Shown: one piece after another, positions 24,201 to 34,974 of the stretch | Layout of the letters: every line of letters begins with the position of its first letter | Position numbering within the stretch: position 1 is the first letter of the stretch | DNA from: Liolophura sinensis | Lineage: Eukaryota; Mollusca; Polyplacophora; Chitonida; Chitonidae | Assembly (NCBI RefSeq): GCF_032854445.1 | Contig: NC_088305.1 | Location: 11,207,717 to 11,271,716 of the forward strand | Reading direction: 5' to 3' | DNA: 64,000 nt | The notes under the pieces: generated by a model | Told to the model about the DNA's origin: nothing | The model's input: only the letters and a program-made list of their open reading frames with translations | Databases searched by the model: none | Position numbers and translations under genes: made by a program

Positions 24201-27200
24201 GAATACCTTTTCTATTCATGTATACATTTGGTTAAGTGTTTACTTTGAAACTTTCTTTATCTCTGCTTTACACATTTGGTCAGAAGATCTCTTTTCAAAC
24301 TTCCTGTGGGATACTTTGTCTATGCATATATACAGTGTTGACTTTTAAACTTTCTGTGGGATACTTTGTCTCTGCATTATTATATACAGTTGGTCAAGTG
24401 TTGACTTTTAAACTTCCTGTGGGATACTTTATCGCTGCATTATTATATACAGTTGGTGAAGTGTTGACTTTTAAACTTATTGAGCAATACTTCATCTCTG
24501 TATTATTATATACTTTTGGTCAAGTGTTGACTTTTAAACTTCCTGAGGGATACTTTATCTCTGCATTATTATAAACAGTTGGTCAAGTGTTGACTTTTAA
24601 ACTTATTGAGGGATGCTTTATCTCTGCATTATTATAAACAGTTGGTGAAGTGTTGACTTTTAAACTTCCTGTGGGATACTTTGTCTATGCATAATTATAT
24701 ACAGTTGGTGAAGCGTTGATTTTTAAACTTCCTGCGCGATACTTTTCTCTGCATTATTATATACATTTGGCAAAGTGCTGACTTTTAAACTTCCTGTGGG
24801 ATACTTTGTCTATGCATTATTATATACATTTGGCGAAGTGTTGACTTTTAAACTTCCTGTGGGATACTTTATCGCTGCATTATTATATACAGTTGTTGAA
24901 GTGTTGACTTTTAAACTTATTGAGCAATACTTCATCTCTGTATTATTATATACTTTTGGTCAAGTGTTGACTTTTAAACTTCCTGAGGGATACTTTATCT
25001 ATGCCATATATACATTTGGTTAAGTGTTGACTTTTAAACTCATTGAGGGATACTTTATCTGCATTATTATATACAGTTGGTCAAGTGTTGACTTTTAAAC
25101 TTATTGAGGGATGCTTTATCTCTGCATTATTATAAACAGTTGGTCAAGTGTTGACTTTTAAACTTACTGAGGGATGCTTTATCTCTGCATTATTATAAAC
25201 AGTTCGTGAAGTGTTGACTTTTAAACTTCCTGTGGGATACTTTGTCTATGCATAATTATATACAGTTGGTAAAGCGTTGACTTTTAAACTTCCTGTGGGA
25301 TACTTCATCTCTGTATTATTATATACAGTTGGTGAAGTGTTGACTTTTAAACTTATTGAGGGATGCTTTATCTCTGCATTATTATATACAGTTGGTGAAG
25401 TGTTGACTTTTAAACTTCCTGCGCGATACTTTGTCTCTGCACTATTATATACAGTTGTTGAAGTGTTGACTTTTAAACTTCCTGTGGGATACTTTGTCTA
25501 TGCATAAATTTATGCAGTTGGTGAAGTGTTGACTTTTAAACTTCCTGTGGGATACTTTATCTCTGTATTATTATATACAGTTGGTCAAGTGTTGACTTTT
25601 AAACTTCCTGTGGGATACTTTGTCTATGCATAATTGTATACAGTTGGTGAAGCGTTGACTTTTAAACTTCCTGTGGGATACTTTATCTCTGTATTATTAT
25701 ATACAGTTGGTCAAGTGTTGACTTTTAAACTTATTGAGGGATGCTTTATCTCTGCATTATTATATACAGTTGGTGAAGTGTTGACTTTTAAACCTCCTGT
25801 GGGATACTTTTTCTATGCATAATTATATACAGTTGGTGAAGCGTTGACTTTTAAACTTCCTGTGGGATACTTTATCTCTGTATTATTATATACAGTTGGC
25901 GAAGTGTTGACTTTTAAACTTATTGAGGGATGCTTTATCTCTGCATTATTATATACAGATGAAGTGTTGACTATTAAACTTACTGTGGGATACTTTATCT
26001 CTGCATTATTATATACATTTGGCGAAGTGTTGACTTTTAAACTTCCTGTGGGATACGCTATCTCTGTATTATTATATGCAGTTGGTCAAGTGTTGACTTT
26101 TAAACTTCCTGTGGGATACTCTATCTCTGTATTACTAGATACAGTTGGTAAAGTGTTGACTTTTAAACTTCCTGTGGGATACTTTGTCTCTGCATTATTT
26201 TATACATTTGGCGAAGTGTTGACTTTTAAACTTCCTGTGGGATACTCTATCTCGGTATTATTATATACAGTTGGTCAAGTGTTGACTTTTAAACTTCCTG
26301 TGGGATACTTTATCTCTGCATTATTATATACATTTGATGAAGTGTTGACTTTTTTAACTTCCTGTGGGATACTTTGTTTATGCATATACGCATTTGGTCA
26401 AACTTTTCTTTTAAGAATTCCAGGAATTCACCAGTAAAATGGGTACAGGTATGCCAAACAATTCTTACATGTATATTACAGATTCACTTACCATTCAGCT
26501 CGTTTTTAAACTTCCTGAGGGATACTTTATCTCTGTATTATTATATACAGTTGGTCAAGTGTTGATTTTTATACTTATTGACGGATACTTTATCTCTGCA
26601 TTATTATATACAACTGGTCAAGTGTTGACTTTTAAACTTCCTGTGGGATACTTTGTCTATGTATTATTATATACATTTGGCAAAGTGTTGACTTTTAAAC
26701 TTCCTGCGCGATTCTTTTTCTCTGCATTATTATATACATTTGGTCAAGTGTTGACTTTTTTAACTTCCTGAGAGTTACTTTGTCTATGCATATACGCATT
26801 TGGTCAAACTTTTCTTTCAAGAATTCCAGGAATTCACCAGTAAAATGGGTACAGGTATGCCAAACAATTCTTACATGTAATTACAGATTCACTTACCATT
26901 CAGCTCATTTTTAAACTTCCTGAGGGATACTTTGTCTATGCATATACCCATTTGGTCAAACTTTTCTTTTAAGAATTCCAGGATTTCACCGGTAAAATGG
27001 GTACAGGTATGCCAAACAATTCTTACATGTATATTACAGATTCACTTACCATTCAGCTCATTTTTAAACTTCCTGAGGGATACTTTATCTCTGTATTATT
27101 ATATACAGTTGGTGAACCGTTGACTTTTAAACTTCCTGTGGGATACTTTGTCTCTGCATTATTATATACAGTTGGTCAAGTGTTGACTTTTAAACTTTCT

Positions 27201-30200
27201 GTGCTATACTTTTTCTCTGCATTATTATATACATTTGGCGAAGTGTTGACTTTTAAACTTCCTGTGAGATACTTTATCTATGCATTATTATATACAGTTG
27301 GTCAAGTGTTGACTTTTAAACTTCCTGTGGGATACTTTGTCTCTGCATTATTATACACAGTTGGTCAAGTGTTTACTTTTAAACTTCCTGTGGGATACTT
27401 TGTCTCTGCATTATTATACACAGTTGGTCAAGTGTTTACTTTAAAACTTCCTGCACGATACTTTTTCTCTGCATTATTATATACAGTTGGTCAAGTGTTG
27501 ACTTTTAAACTTCCTGTATGATACTTTTTCTCTGCATTACTATATACATTTGGCGAAGTGTTGACTTTTAAACTTCCTGTGGGATACTTTATCTCTGTAT
27601 TATTATATACAGTTGGTCAAGTGTTGACTTTTAAACTTCCTGTGGGATACTTTGTCTCTGCATTATTATATACAGTTGGTCAAGTGTTGACTTTTAAACT
27701 TCCTGTGGGATACTTTGTCTCTGCATTATTATACACAGTTGGTCAAGTGTTTACTTTTGAACTTCCTGCACGATACTTTTTCTCTGCATTATTATATACA
27801 GTTGGTCAAGTGTTTACTTTTAATCTTCCTGTGCGATACTTTGTCTCTGCATTATTATATACAGTTGGTGAAGTGTTGACTTTTAAACTTCCTGTGGGAT
27901 ACTTTGTCTCTGCATTATTATACACAGTTGGTCAAGTGTTTACTTTTAAACTTCCTGCACGATACTTTTTCTCTGCATTTTTATATACAGTTGGTCAAGT
28001 GTTTACTTTTAAACTTCCTGTGCTATACTTTTTCTCTGCATTATTATATACATTTGGCGAAGTGTTGACTTTTAAACTTCCTGTGGGAAAGTTTGTCTCT
28101 GCATTATTATACACAGTTTGTCAAGTGTTTACTTTTAAACTTCCTGTGGGATACTTTGTCTCTGCATTATTATACACAGTTGGTCAAGTGTTTACTTTTA
28201 AACTTCCTGCACGATACTTTTTCTCTGCATTATTATATACATTTGGCGAAGTGTTGACTTATAAACTTCCTGTGGGATACTTTATCTCTGTATTATTATA
28301 TACAGTTGGTCAAGTGTTGACTTTTAAACTTCCTGTGGGATACTTTGTCTCTGCATTATTATATACAGTTGGTCAAGTGTTGACTTTTAAACTTCCTGTG
28401 CGATACTTTGTCTCTGCATTATTATACACAGTTGGTCAAGTGTTTACTTTTAAACTTCCTGCACGATTCTTTTTCTCTGCATTATTATATACATTTGGTC
28501 AAGTGTTGACTTTTTTAACTTCCTGAGAGATACTTTGTCTATGCATATACGCATTTGGTCAAACTTTTCTTTCAAGAATTCCAGGAATTCACCAGTAAAA
28601 TGGGTACAGGTATGCCAAACAATTCTTACATGTATATTACAGATTCACTTACCATTCAGCTCATTTTTAAACTTCCTGAGGGATACTTTGTCTATGCATT
28701 ATTATATACAGTTGGCGAAGTGTTGACTTTTAAACTTCCTGTGGGATACTCTATCTCTGTATTATTATATACAGTTGGTCAAGTGTTGACTTTTAAACTT
28801 CCTGTGGGATACTTTATCTCTGCATTATTATATACAGTTGGTCAAGTGTTGACTTTTTTATCTTCCTGAGGGATACTTTGTCTATGCATATACGCATTTG
28901 GTCAAACTTTTCTTTTAAGTTTCCAGGAATTCACCAGTAAAATGGGTACAGGTATGCCAAACAATTCTTACATGTATATTACAGATTCACTTACCATTCA
29001 GCTCATTTTTAAACTTCCTTAGGGATACTTTATCTCTGTATTATTATATACAGTTCGTGATGCGTTGACTTTTAAACTTCCTGCGCGATACTTTGTCTCT
29101 GCATTATTATATACAGTTGGTCAAGTGTTGACTTTCAAACTTCATGTGGGATACTTTATCGCTGTATTATTATGTACGGTTGGTCAAGTGTTGACTTTTA
29201 AACTTCCTGAGAGATACTTTGTCTCTGCATTATTATATACAGTTGTTGAAGCGTTGACTCTTAAACTTCCTGTGGGATACTTTATCTCTGCATAATTATA
29301 TACAGTTGGTCAAGTATTGACTTTTTTCAACTTCCTGAGGGATACTTTGTCTATGTATATACGCATTTGGTCAAACTTTTGTTTTAAGAATTCCAGGAAT
29401 TCACCAGTAAAATGGGTAGAGGTATGCCAAACAATTCTTACATGTATATTACAGATTCACTTACCATTCAGCTCATTTTTAAACTTCCTGTGGGATACTT
29501 TATCTCTGCATTATTATATACAGTTGGTCAAGTGTTGACTTTTAAACTTCCTGTGGGATACTTTATCTCTGCATTATTATATACAGTTGTTGAAGTGTTG
29601 ACTTTTAAACTTCCTGTGGGATACTTTATCTCTGCATTATTATATACATGTGGTCAAGTGTTGATTTTTATACTTATTGATAGATGCTTTATCTCTGCAT
29701 TATTATATACAGTTGATGAAGTATTGACTTTTAAACTTCCTGTGGGATACTTTGTCTCTGCATTATTATATACAGTTGGTCAAGTGTTGACTTTTAAACT
29801 TCCTGCGCGATTCTTTTTCTCTGCATTATTATATACATTTGGCGAAGTGTTGACTTTTAAACTTCCTGAGAGATACTTTGTCTATGTATTATTATATACA
29901 TTTGGCAAAGTGTTGACTTTTAAACTTCCTATGGGATATCTATGCATAATTATATACAGTTGGTCAAGTATTGACTTTTTTTAACTTCCTGAGGGATACT
30001 TTGTCTATGCATATACGCATTTGGTCAAACTTTTCTTTTCAGAATTCCAGGAATTCACCAGTAAAATTGGTACAGGTATGCCAAACAATTCTTACATGTA
30101 TATTACAGATTCACTTACCATTCAGCTCATTTTTAAACTTCCTGAGGGATACTTTGTCTATGCATTATTATATACAGTTGGTGAAGTGTTGACTTTTAAA

Positions 30201-33200
30201 CTTCATGAGAGATACTTTGTCTATGTATTATTATATACACTTGGCAAAGTGTTGACTTTTAAACTTCCTGTGGGATACTTTATCTATGCATTATTATACA
30301 GTTGGTCAAGTGTTGACTTTTTTAACTTCCTGAGGGATACTTTGTCTATGCATATATGCATTTGGTCAAACTTTTCTTTCAAGAACTCCAGGAATTCACC
30401 AGTAAAATGGGTACAGGTATGCCAAACAATTCTTACATGTATATTACAGATTCACTTACCATTCAGCTCATGGTAAGTGAGCTTAAATAAGATGTTTAAA
30501 CTTCTGTATTTGCCCTAAACATTCACCCAAAAAGGTGCATTTTTACTGGCAAGTAAATGTTGTAAAATATTGCTTTTGGAGCTGAAACTTCCATTCTACC
30601 TTTCAAATAAATTCTAAGATAAACAGCACTCTCAGAATAAAAAAAATAAGTATCTTAATGATGACATTTTAGGTACAAATTAATACAGTAATTTTAATCA
30701 TCAAACTGTGTTGATTTATTTGTTTATTTGTTAGATGTGTGTTTTACGCCGTACTCAAGAATATTTCTCTGATAAGAAGGCGGCCAGCATTATGGTGGGA
30801 GGAAACCAGGCAGAGCCCGGGGAAACCCATGGCCATCCGTGGGTTAATGAGAGACCTTTCTATGTACAGCCGGAGACGAAACCAGCATGAGCTGGACTTG
30901 AACTCACTCGACCGCATTGGTGAGAGGCTGCTGGGTCATTAGGCTGTGCTAGTGCACTAAACAACTGAGCCACAAACTCTCCAGGCTAATGTGTTGATCC
31001 TTTGTACAAATGAAGGGAAGGTTCTCTGGGGGTTGAGGGAGGTAAACTACTTGAAAAGGATGTGAGGTTTGCGCCTGTTTCAGCACAGGACAGTAAAAAA
31101 ACGTACTCGCCATTCCCTTTAGCTGGATGAAGTCCAGGTACTTGGACTGAAGTCACATTTGATGGAGTTCTCTACAAAGACAATTTTGCAGAGTTTAACT
31201 TCTATGCAGTCACGTGTGGTTGGCTTTAACTGAAGAGTTTCCTGCCTCCATTGTTAACCAATGAAAATAACGCAATATTGTATAATATTTATTTATTTAC
31301 TTAACTGTTGGTTAACATCATCCACGAAATACATGCGACACAGATGGTTACTGAAGCATACAGGAGTTATGTATATGGTTACTGAAGCATACATATGTGA
31401 TGTAGATGGTTACTGAAGCATACAGATGTGATGTAAATGGTTACTGAAGCATACGGATGTGATATAGATGGTTACTGAAGCATACATATGTGATGCAGAT
31501 GGTTACTGAAGCATACACATGTGATGTACATAGTTACTGAAGCATACAGATGTGATGTAAATGGTTACTGAAGCATAAACATGTGATGTACATAGTTACT
31601 GAAGCATACAGATGTAATGTAGATGGTCACTGAAGCATAAACATGTGATGTACATAGTTACTGAAGCATACAGATGTAATGTAGATGGTCACTGAAGCAT
31701 ACAGACGTGATACATATGGTTACTAAAGCAAACAGATGTGATGTAGATGCTTAATGCAGCATACAGCTGTGATATACACTGTAGTATACACTGTAGTATA
31801 CATATATGATGTGAATGGTTACTGAAGCATACACGTGATGTAGATGGCTAATGAAGCATACATATGTGATGTACATGGTTACTGTAGCATTCAGATGTGA
31901 TGTAAATGGTAACTGAAGCATACAGATGTGATGTACTTGGTTATTGAAACATTCAGATGTGTTGTAGATGCATACTGAAGTATACACATGTGATGCAGAT
32001 GGTTACTGAAGCATACATGTGGGATGTAGATGGTTACTGAAGCATACAGATGTGATGTAAATGGTTACTGAAGCATAGATGTGATGTAGATGGTTACTGA
32101 AGCATACAGATGTCATGTAGATGGTTAGTGAAGCATACAGATGTGATGCAGATGTTTACTGAAGCATACAGATGTCATGTAGATGGTAATGAAGCCTACA
32201 TATGTGATGTAGATGGTTACTGAAACATACAGATGTGATGTAGATGGTTACTGAAGCATAGAGATGTGATGTAGATGGTTATGGAAGTATACAGATGTAA
32301 TGCAGATGGTTCCTGAAGCATACAGATGTGATGTAAATGATAACTAAAGCAAACAGATGTGATTTAGATGGTTACTGAAGTATACAGATGTCTTGTAGAT
32401 GGCTACTGAAGCATACATGTGGGATGTAGATGGTTACTGAAGCATACATATGTGAGGTAAATGGTCACTGAAGCATACATATGTGATGTAAATGGTCACT
32501 GAAGCATACAGATGTGATGCAGATGGTTAATGAAGCATACAGGTGTCATGTAGATGGTTAATGAAGTATATACAGATGTCTTGTAGATGGCTACTGAAGC
32601 ATACATGTGGGATGTAGATGGTTACTGAAGCATACACATGTGATGTAAATGGTTACTGAAGCATACAGATGTGATGTAAATGGTCACTGAAGCATACAGA
32701 TGTGATGCAGATGGTTACTGAAGCATACAGATGTGTTGTAGATGGTTATTGAAGCATACAGATGTGATGTAGATGGCTACTGAATCCTACATATGTGATG
32801 TAGATGGTTACTGAAGCATACAGATGTCTTGTAGATGGTTACTGAAGCATACATGTGTCATGTAGATGGTTATGGAAGCATACAGATGTGATGTAAATGA
32901 AAATGGAAGTATACAGATGTAATACAGATGGTTCCTGAAGCATACACATGTAGATGGTTAATGAAGCATACAGATTTCATGTAGATGGTTGATGAAGCAT
33001 ACAGATGAGATGATGACTGATGGTTACTGAATTTTACAGATATGAAACAGATACCCATAGTCACTTCAGCATACATATGGGAATTGGCATAGATGATTTA
33101 CACATAATATAAAAAGTAGGCAAAAATGAAAGGATCAGGTACATATGTTGTCTGAGGAGAAAGTACAGAGTGTGATAGTAATGCAAATCATAGGCCTATG

Positions 33201-33940
33201 TTGTGCACAGATATATGTGGTATGGATATTACTGGTACAAGAGCATAGGCCTAGAGGAGGACTGCACATGCAGAACTGCTTGCTGGCATCAATAAATTAG
33301 TTACCGTAATGAACTGTAATTATAACTTAATTATAATGAACTTAATTACACAAACAGATGATATATGATCAGCATAAATTCCACATTTGGTACAGATTAT
33401 CTGAGGAAAATACAAAAATAGAAAAATAAATGTGACAAACAGGAAGTATGCAGTGCAGATTGCTCAAATTTAATGAGGTGCAATAGGGAGAAAAAAAACG
33501 AGTTACATTGGGGTGGGAGAGAAAAAAAAACGAGGTACATTGGGGTGGGAGAGAAAAAAAAACGAGGTGCATATTGGGGGTGGGAACGTGGAAAAAAACG
33601 AGGTACATTGGGGTGGGAGAGAAAAAAAAACCCTCCAAGTTTATTTCCTGATAATTTGTTTGCACATAGGTATGTGACATCATACACCTTCTATACACAT
33701 TATATCCACACGTTATGATGTTATTAATTATTATATTAAATACGGTACCGGTACGACGAGTGGTAATTAAAGTTTAAATTGAAAATAAAACTTGGGAAAA
33801 AGAAGAAAAACATGGACGTAGGCGTCTTTCAACATTCGTCAACTTCATTGACATCTTACATTAGATCTGCTTTTCACCAAAGAAATCACCACTGCCATTG
33901 CGACCACAAAGCAGATGGCAAGGAGAAGAAGTGGCTCCAT
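12218..33940 (-). CDS. Cytochrome P450, CYP20-like, complete 11-exon gene with a frameshift in exon 6 (copy A minus strand)
   Basis: Exons in transcript order: 33860-33940, 31107-31171, 23305-23474, 22426-22571, 21485-21655, 20302-20379, 18766-18948, 17924-18044, 14919-15030, 13996-14060, 12218-12467. Exon 1 encodes a 27-residue membrane anchor (MEPLLLLAICFVVAMAVV...). Exon 2 holds the VPGLHP hinge. The I-helix reads GGFHTT in exon 7, ExxR is EETLR in exon 9, FDPERF and the haem loop FGLAGKRICPG are in exon 11, ending in WIKVAKR. Without the frameshift the product is about 480 residues, close to vertebrate CYP20A1 (about 460). GSL-FL--LH--YGP...FWWG in exon 3, ALGVMLQ and FDPERF support CYP20. 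Exon 6 is 78 nt against 79 in copy B, so the reading frame breaks before the I-helix and haem exons. Likely a pseudogene or an allele lesion, or a sequencing error in a C run. Confidence 0.9.
12468..13995 (-). other. Intron 10 of the minus gene, with repeat remnants
   Basis: A piece near 12587 (CAGGTTCAAACCCGG, B-box-like) and a stretch near 13210-13350 (GGTGGTTTACCCTG, then GTCTTAAACAACAATTAAAC) look like the head and tail of an S4-type element, separated by about 600 bp that includes CAGTGACGTCACATCA. The 67-codon frame at 12612-12815 is kept in copy B with one change but has no protein resemblance I recognise. An S2 element follows at 13634. Confidence 0.4.
13634..13893 (+). mobile_element. 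S2 SINE, diverged, in intron 10 of the minus gene
   Basis: Head CCGAGGTGGTTAGCGTGC, B-box-like GTGAGTTCAAGTCC, then CAGCAACCTGCGGATGG, GTTTCCTCCA and an AATCAAACCAACAAATAAA tail. It is shared with copy B at about 51475-51735. Confidence 0.8.
15371..15579 (+). mobile_element. S1 SINE, 3'-truncated by deletion (intron 8 of minus gene, copy A)
   Basis: The head and body are intact up to CTTCGGTAAG, then it jumps to TTGGGAGCAAAAAATTTG. Copy B carries the full element (53219-53584). The break lies at a TAAGT repeated at both ends of the missing 178 bp. Confidence 0.85.
15690..17182. repeat. 29-bp minisatellite, intron 8 of minus gene (copy A)
   Basis: About 50 head-to-tail units of ACTGAGGAAGGCACACCCAG plus TGTACACAG. 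Variants alternate (CACACCCAG/CACATCCAG/AAACCCAGAG; GTACACAG/GCACTCAG). Because 29 is not a multiple of 3 and the unit lacks stops on the minus strand, all three minus frames are open and give overlapping Cys-rich repeats (CVHWVCLPQSVYTG-like), which are not genes. Copy B is shorter. Confidence 0.95.
17190..17905. repeat. 15-bp minisatellite abutting exon 8 of the minus gene (copy A)
   Basis: Degenerate units of CTCAGTTATCATGCC. The array directly follows the 29-bp array and ends about 13 bp from the exon 8 splice donor (17918-17923). It is interrupted by an S2 SINE at 17603-17855. Confidence 0.9.
17603..17855 (+). mobile_element. S2 SINE inserted in the 15-bp array
   Basis: Good full-length element: GTGGCTCAGTCGGTTAGTGC head, GTGAGTTCAAGTCC B-box-like motif, GTACGGCGTAAAAACACC, AATCAGATAAATAAA tail. 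It is flanked by TCTTAGTTATC on both sides, which is either a target-site duplication or the array unit itself. It is shared with copy B (55446-55697). Confidence 0.9.
18330..18405. repeat. Short tandem repeat with GGGGGATAACTC units
   Basis: Four units of about 18-19 bp (AGGGGGATAACTCAAATAA) in intron 7 of the minus gene. The reverse motif GAGTTATCCCCCC occurs twice near 2562-2625. Copy B has it at about 56168-56245. Confidence 0.8.
18925..19800. repeat. 30-bp minisatellite grown from the exon 7 acceptor of the minus gene (copy A)
   Basis: About 28 units of GATTTCCCTGTCAACAATTC plus TGTACATTGTA. On the minus strand each unit reads GAATTGTTGACAGGGAAATC, which is the exon 7 acceptor (TTGTTGACAG at 18949-18958) plus the first bases of exon 7. 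The array therefore overlaps the first 20 or so bases of the exon and continues upstream. Many units keep an AG acceptor, and some frames stay open through several units. Copy B: about 56767-57640. Confidence 0.9.
20302..20379 (-). pseudogene. Frameshifted exon 6 of the copy A minus gene
   Basis: This exon is 78 nt long; its copy B counterpart (58144-58222) is 79 nt. In copy B it reads VWEVMEVSLTVGFPEPG and then TDRYKRFQT with a phase 1 end, as the plus paralogue does. Copy A has AAACC where copy B has AAACCC (plus strand, near 20345), which throws the FPEPG half out of frame. Splice sites are intact. Confidence 0.85.
20395..21020. repeat. Degenerate ~18-20-bp minisatellite upstream of exon 6 (copy A)
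   Basis: Repeats of GAACAAAGGAACAGCAATGT with much unit variation, starting about 15 bp beyond the exon 6 acceptor. Hydrophobic minus-strand frames here come from the repeat. Copy B (58238-58865) is followed by about 105 bp that copy A lacks. Confidence 0.85.
21362..21450 (-). mobile_element. S2 SINE 3' fragment, minus strand, next to exon 5
   Basis: TGATTGGTGCTTTACGCCGT followed by ACTCAAGAATATTTGACTTA and AATGGCGGCCATAAAAATG, the 3' part of S2, about 35 bp from the exon 5 donor. Shared with copy B (59308-59395). Confidence 0.75.
21778..21935 (-). mobile_element. S2 SINE 3' half, minus strand, intron 4
   Basis: TTGATTGGAATTTTATGCCG, AATATTTCACTTATACAATG, CCAGCATTATGGAGGGAGG and AGTTGCTGGAAGACCTTC mark the 3' two thirds of S2; the tRNA-like head is missing. 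Shared with copy B (59725-59880). Confidence 0.8.
23110..23298. repeat. 41-bp minisatellite grown from the exon 3 donor of the minus gene (copy A)
   Basis: About 4.5 units of GTGGTTTGTCAAAACTGTTA plus CACCCTAAACACTTATGTTAT. The unit resembles the exon 3 end and donor, which on the plus strand read ACTTACGTGGTCTGCCAAAG. On the minus strand the frame from exon 3 stays open through the array (FGRPRK, then SFDRPHN and SFDKPHN), and those repeats resemble the paralogue's exon end VFDRPG. The units are decayed copies of the junction with weakened donors. Copy B: 61058-61246. Confidence 0.8.
24175..30476. repeat. 63-bp minisatellite, 6.3 kb, in intron 2 of the minus gene (copy A)
   Basis: Nearly 100 units of GTTGACTTTTAAACTTCCTG, TGGGATACTTTGTCTCTGCA, TTATTATATACAGTTGGTCA, AGT. 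The period is 21 codons, so long plus-strand frames persist; the longest, 27558-28526, holds about 15 units of LTFKLPVGYFVSALLYTVGQ plus V. Other units carry TAA (ATAATTATA, ATAAACAGT). From 26400 on, a separate segment of about 100 bp (centre GGTACAGGTATGCCAAACAA) recurs eight times at irregular spacing. No ATG context, splice or homology argues for a protein. Copy B: 62122 to the window end. Confidence 0.95.
30712..30985 (-). mobile_element. S2 SINE, nearly full length, minus strand, intron 2 of the minus gene
   Basis: GTTTTACGCCGTACTCAAGA, GGCGGCCAGCATTATGGTGG, GCATGAGCTGGACTTGAACT and AACAACTGAGCCACAAACTC run in reverse order of the element. It lies just after the 63-bp array. Confidence 0.85.
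31107..31171 (-). CDS. Exon 2 of the copy A minus CYP20-like gene
   Basis: A 65-nt exon found by reading the minus strand: acceptor TTGTCTTTGTAG, coding RTPSNVTSVQVPGLHPAKGN plus G and two bases, donor GTACGT. Phase 0 in and phase 2 out fit exon 1 and exon 3 exactly. VPGLHP is the proline-rich hinge after the membrane anchor, comparable to IPGITP in vertebrate CYP20A1. The plus paralogue has VPGLEA in its exon 2 (36158-36207). Confidence 0.85.
31330..33040. repeat. 31-bp minisatellite in intron 1 of the minus gene
   Basis: More than 50 units of GATGGTTACTGAAGCATACA plus GATGTGATGTA, with 27-31-bp length variants. It begins about 155 bp upstream of exon 2. The copy B counterpart lies outside the window. 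Confidence 0.95.
33473..33635. repeat. About 31-bp purine-rich tandem repeat
   Basis: Five units of GAGGTACATTGGGGTGGGAG plus AGAAAAAAAAAC. Strong purine bias on the plus strand. It lies about 225 bp downstream of exon 1, inside intron 1 of the minus gene. Confidence 0.85.
33860..33940 (-). CDS. Exon 1 of the copy A minus CYP20-like gene (membrane anchor)
   Basis: ATG at 33938-33940 on the minus strand, 27 codons, donor GTAAGA at 33854-33859, phase 0. The peptide MEPLLLLAICFVVAMAVVIS, then LVKSRSN, is a short acidic start, one hydrophobic helix and a basic stop-transfer segment, as in microsomal P450s. No longer in-frame start is needed: an in-frame TAG lies upstream. Confidence 0.85.
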
Positions 33941-34424
33941 GGTTTTGACCACTGCATGTGTCTCCGTCCGCTGTGTCTATTAGTAGATGGTAAACAGTTG
34001 ACACGCCTCGCTGCACGGGCATGTGATCTAGCTGACCTCTGAACCAGCATCACATGACATATCTATACTCCGTGAAGCGGTTCTGTCAACACCAACGAAC
34101 GGCTTGATCATAAATTGCTTAACAAACGTGATTTTGATTCGTCAGGAATTTACAAAACGTGTGTGTGCAGCATCGTATTCCCATAAATGTCTTCCATGAA
34201 ATAGTCTCTTCAAGGAACGCAGTATAATTTGGAACTTTTTCTTGTGACCGCCGTAATCACAAAGCCGTCGCTGTCATTCGGTGGATGAGACGGAAGACGA
34301 AAGAGTGCGCAAGCGGAAAGAGAGTGCTGTTCATTTGTGATTGCCGTAGCGTTTTTCTTGTGTTTTGTGATTAGGGCCTCACTGTGTTCAGTTTTAGTGG
34401 AAAGATATCTGAAATCCGTAGGCC

Positions 34425-34578
34425 ATGATGCTTGGAGTAGTAGTGGGGTGTTTCTTGTTGCTGATAACAGCCGAAAGTGGTTTAGGTCAAAATGATACAA
34501 CTACAACAACTTCAACAACTCCCCCAACGTCAGGTGGTAGTAGTTCCGTTCCAACAACGACGTTGAGTCCGCAGGAAG
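34425..34578 (+). CDS. Possible first exon: signal peptide plus Thr-rich stretch
   Basis: ATG ATG start, hydrophobic MMLGVVVGCFLLLITAESGL, then a Thr/Ser/Pro-rich run of about 27 residues, and a good donor (GAAG then GTAAAC at 34579). It ends in phase 1, which does not fit exon 2 of the plus P450 gene (phase 0 in), so it is not simply the missing P450 exon 1. An acceptor at 34674 (TTTTATTGTAG) would extend it by 27 codons to a TGA. Gene identity unknown; could be chance. Confidence 0.35.
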
Positions 34579-34974
34579 GTAAACTTTGTCATACCTACGA
34601 TTGTGGTTTTATACACAAAAACAATATTTTGTGAAAATGTGACTTACGTATTATATGCAGTTGATTTTATTGTAGGATTCCGACGCTGTGTAATGCTTAA
34701 TAACTTCAAGTCAGTAACTGGCGGTGTGTTGACCACACTACAGTACAGAACGTGCTGACTTAAAATCTCATCTATTTTTATCCTTTTGTCAACTGTCTTG
34801 TAGATGTTCATGCCAGCCACTAAGAAAGCTGGGTACAAGGCTCTTTGCTATGATTGTGAAAATTATCCCCTCACTGTACATGGAGTCCATCTGGATGAAC
34901 TCAGCGTGACACATTAAAATTTTGACTGACTTGAGTCCATCCTTATGTCCTAAAAAACATTGCACAGAATTCAA

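Larger units (their letters stand above)
1..26050. repeat. Segmental duplication, copy A (direct tandem repeat of 37948-64000)
   Basis: This stretch matches 37948-64000 almost base for base in the same orientation. The offset is 37,947 at the start (TCCTCTACAAAATGACG at 1 and 37948), about 37,840 in the middle, and 37,947 again from about 23000 on; indels in minisatellites and SINEs account for the drift. All exons, splice sites and most SINEs are shared. The left end of the window is probably not the edge of the duplication, because the plus gene of copy A needs exons 1-3 upstream. Divergence by eye is a few percent with many indels, which fits either a real recent duplication or two haplotypes joined in assembly. 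Confidence 0.95.

Noticed and set aside
27558..28526. 322-codon hydrophobic repeat ORF as a gene
   Set aside because: It is part of a 63-bp minisatellite whose other units carry stops; kept only as a testable finding.
33473..33718. Lys/Gly-rich ORF and its opposite-strand Phe/Pro-rich frames
   Set aside because: Explained by the 31-bp purine-rich tandem repeat.
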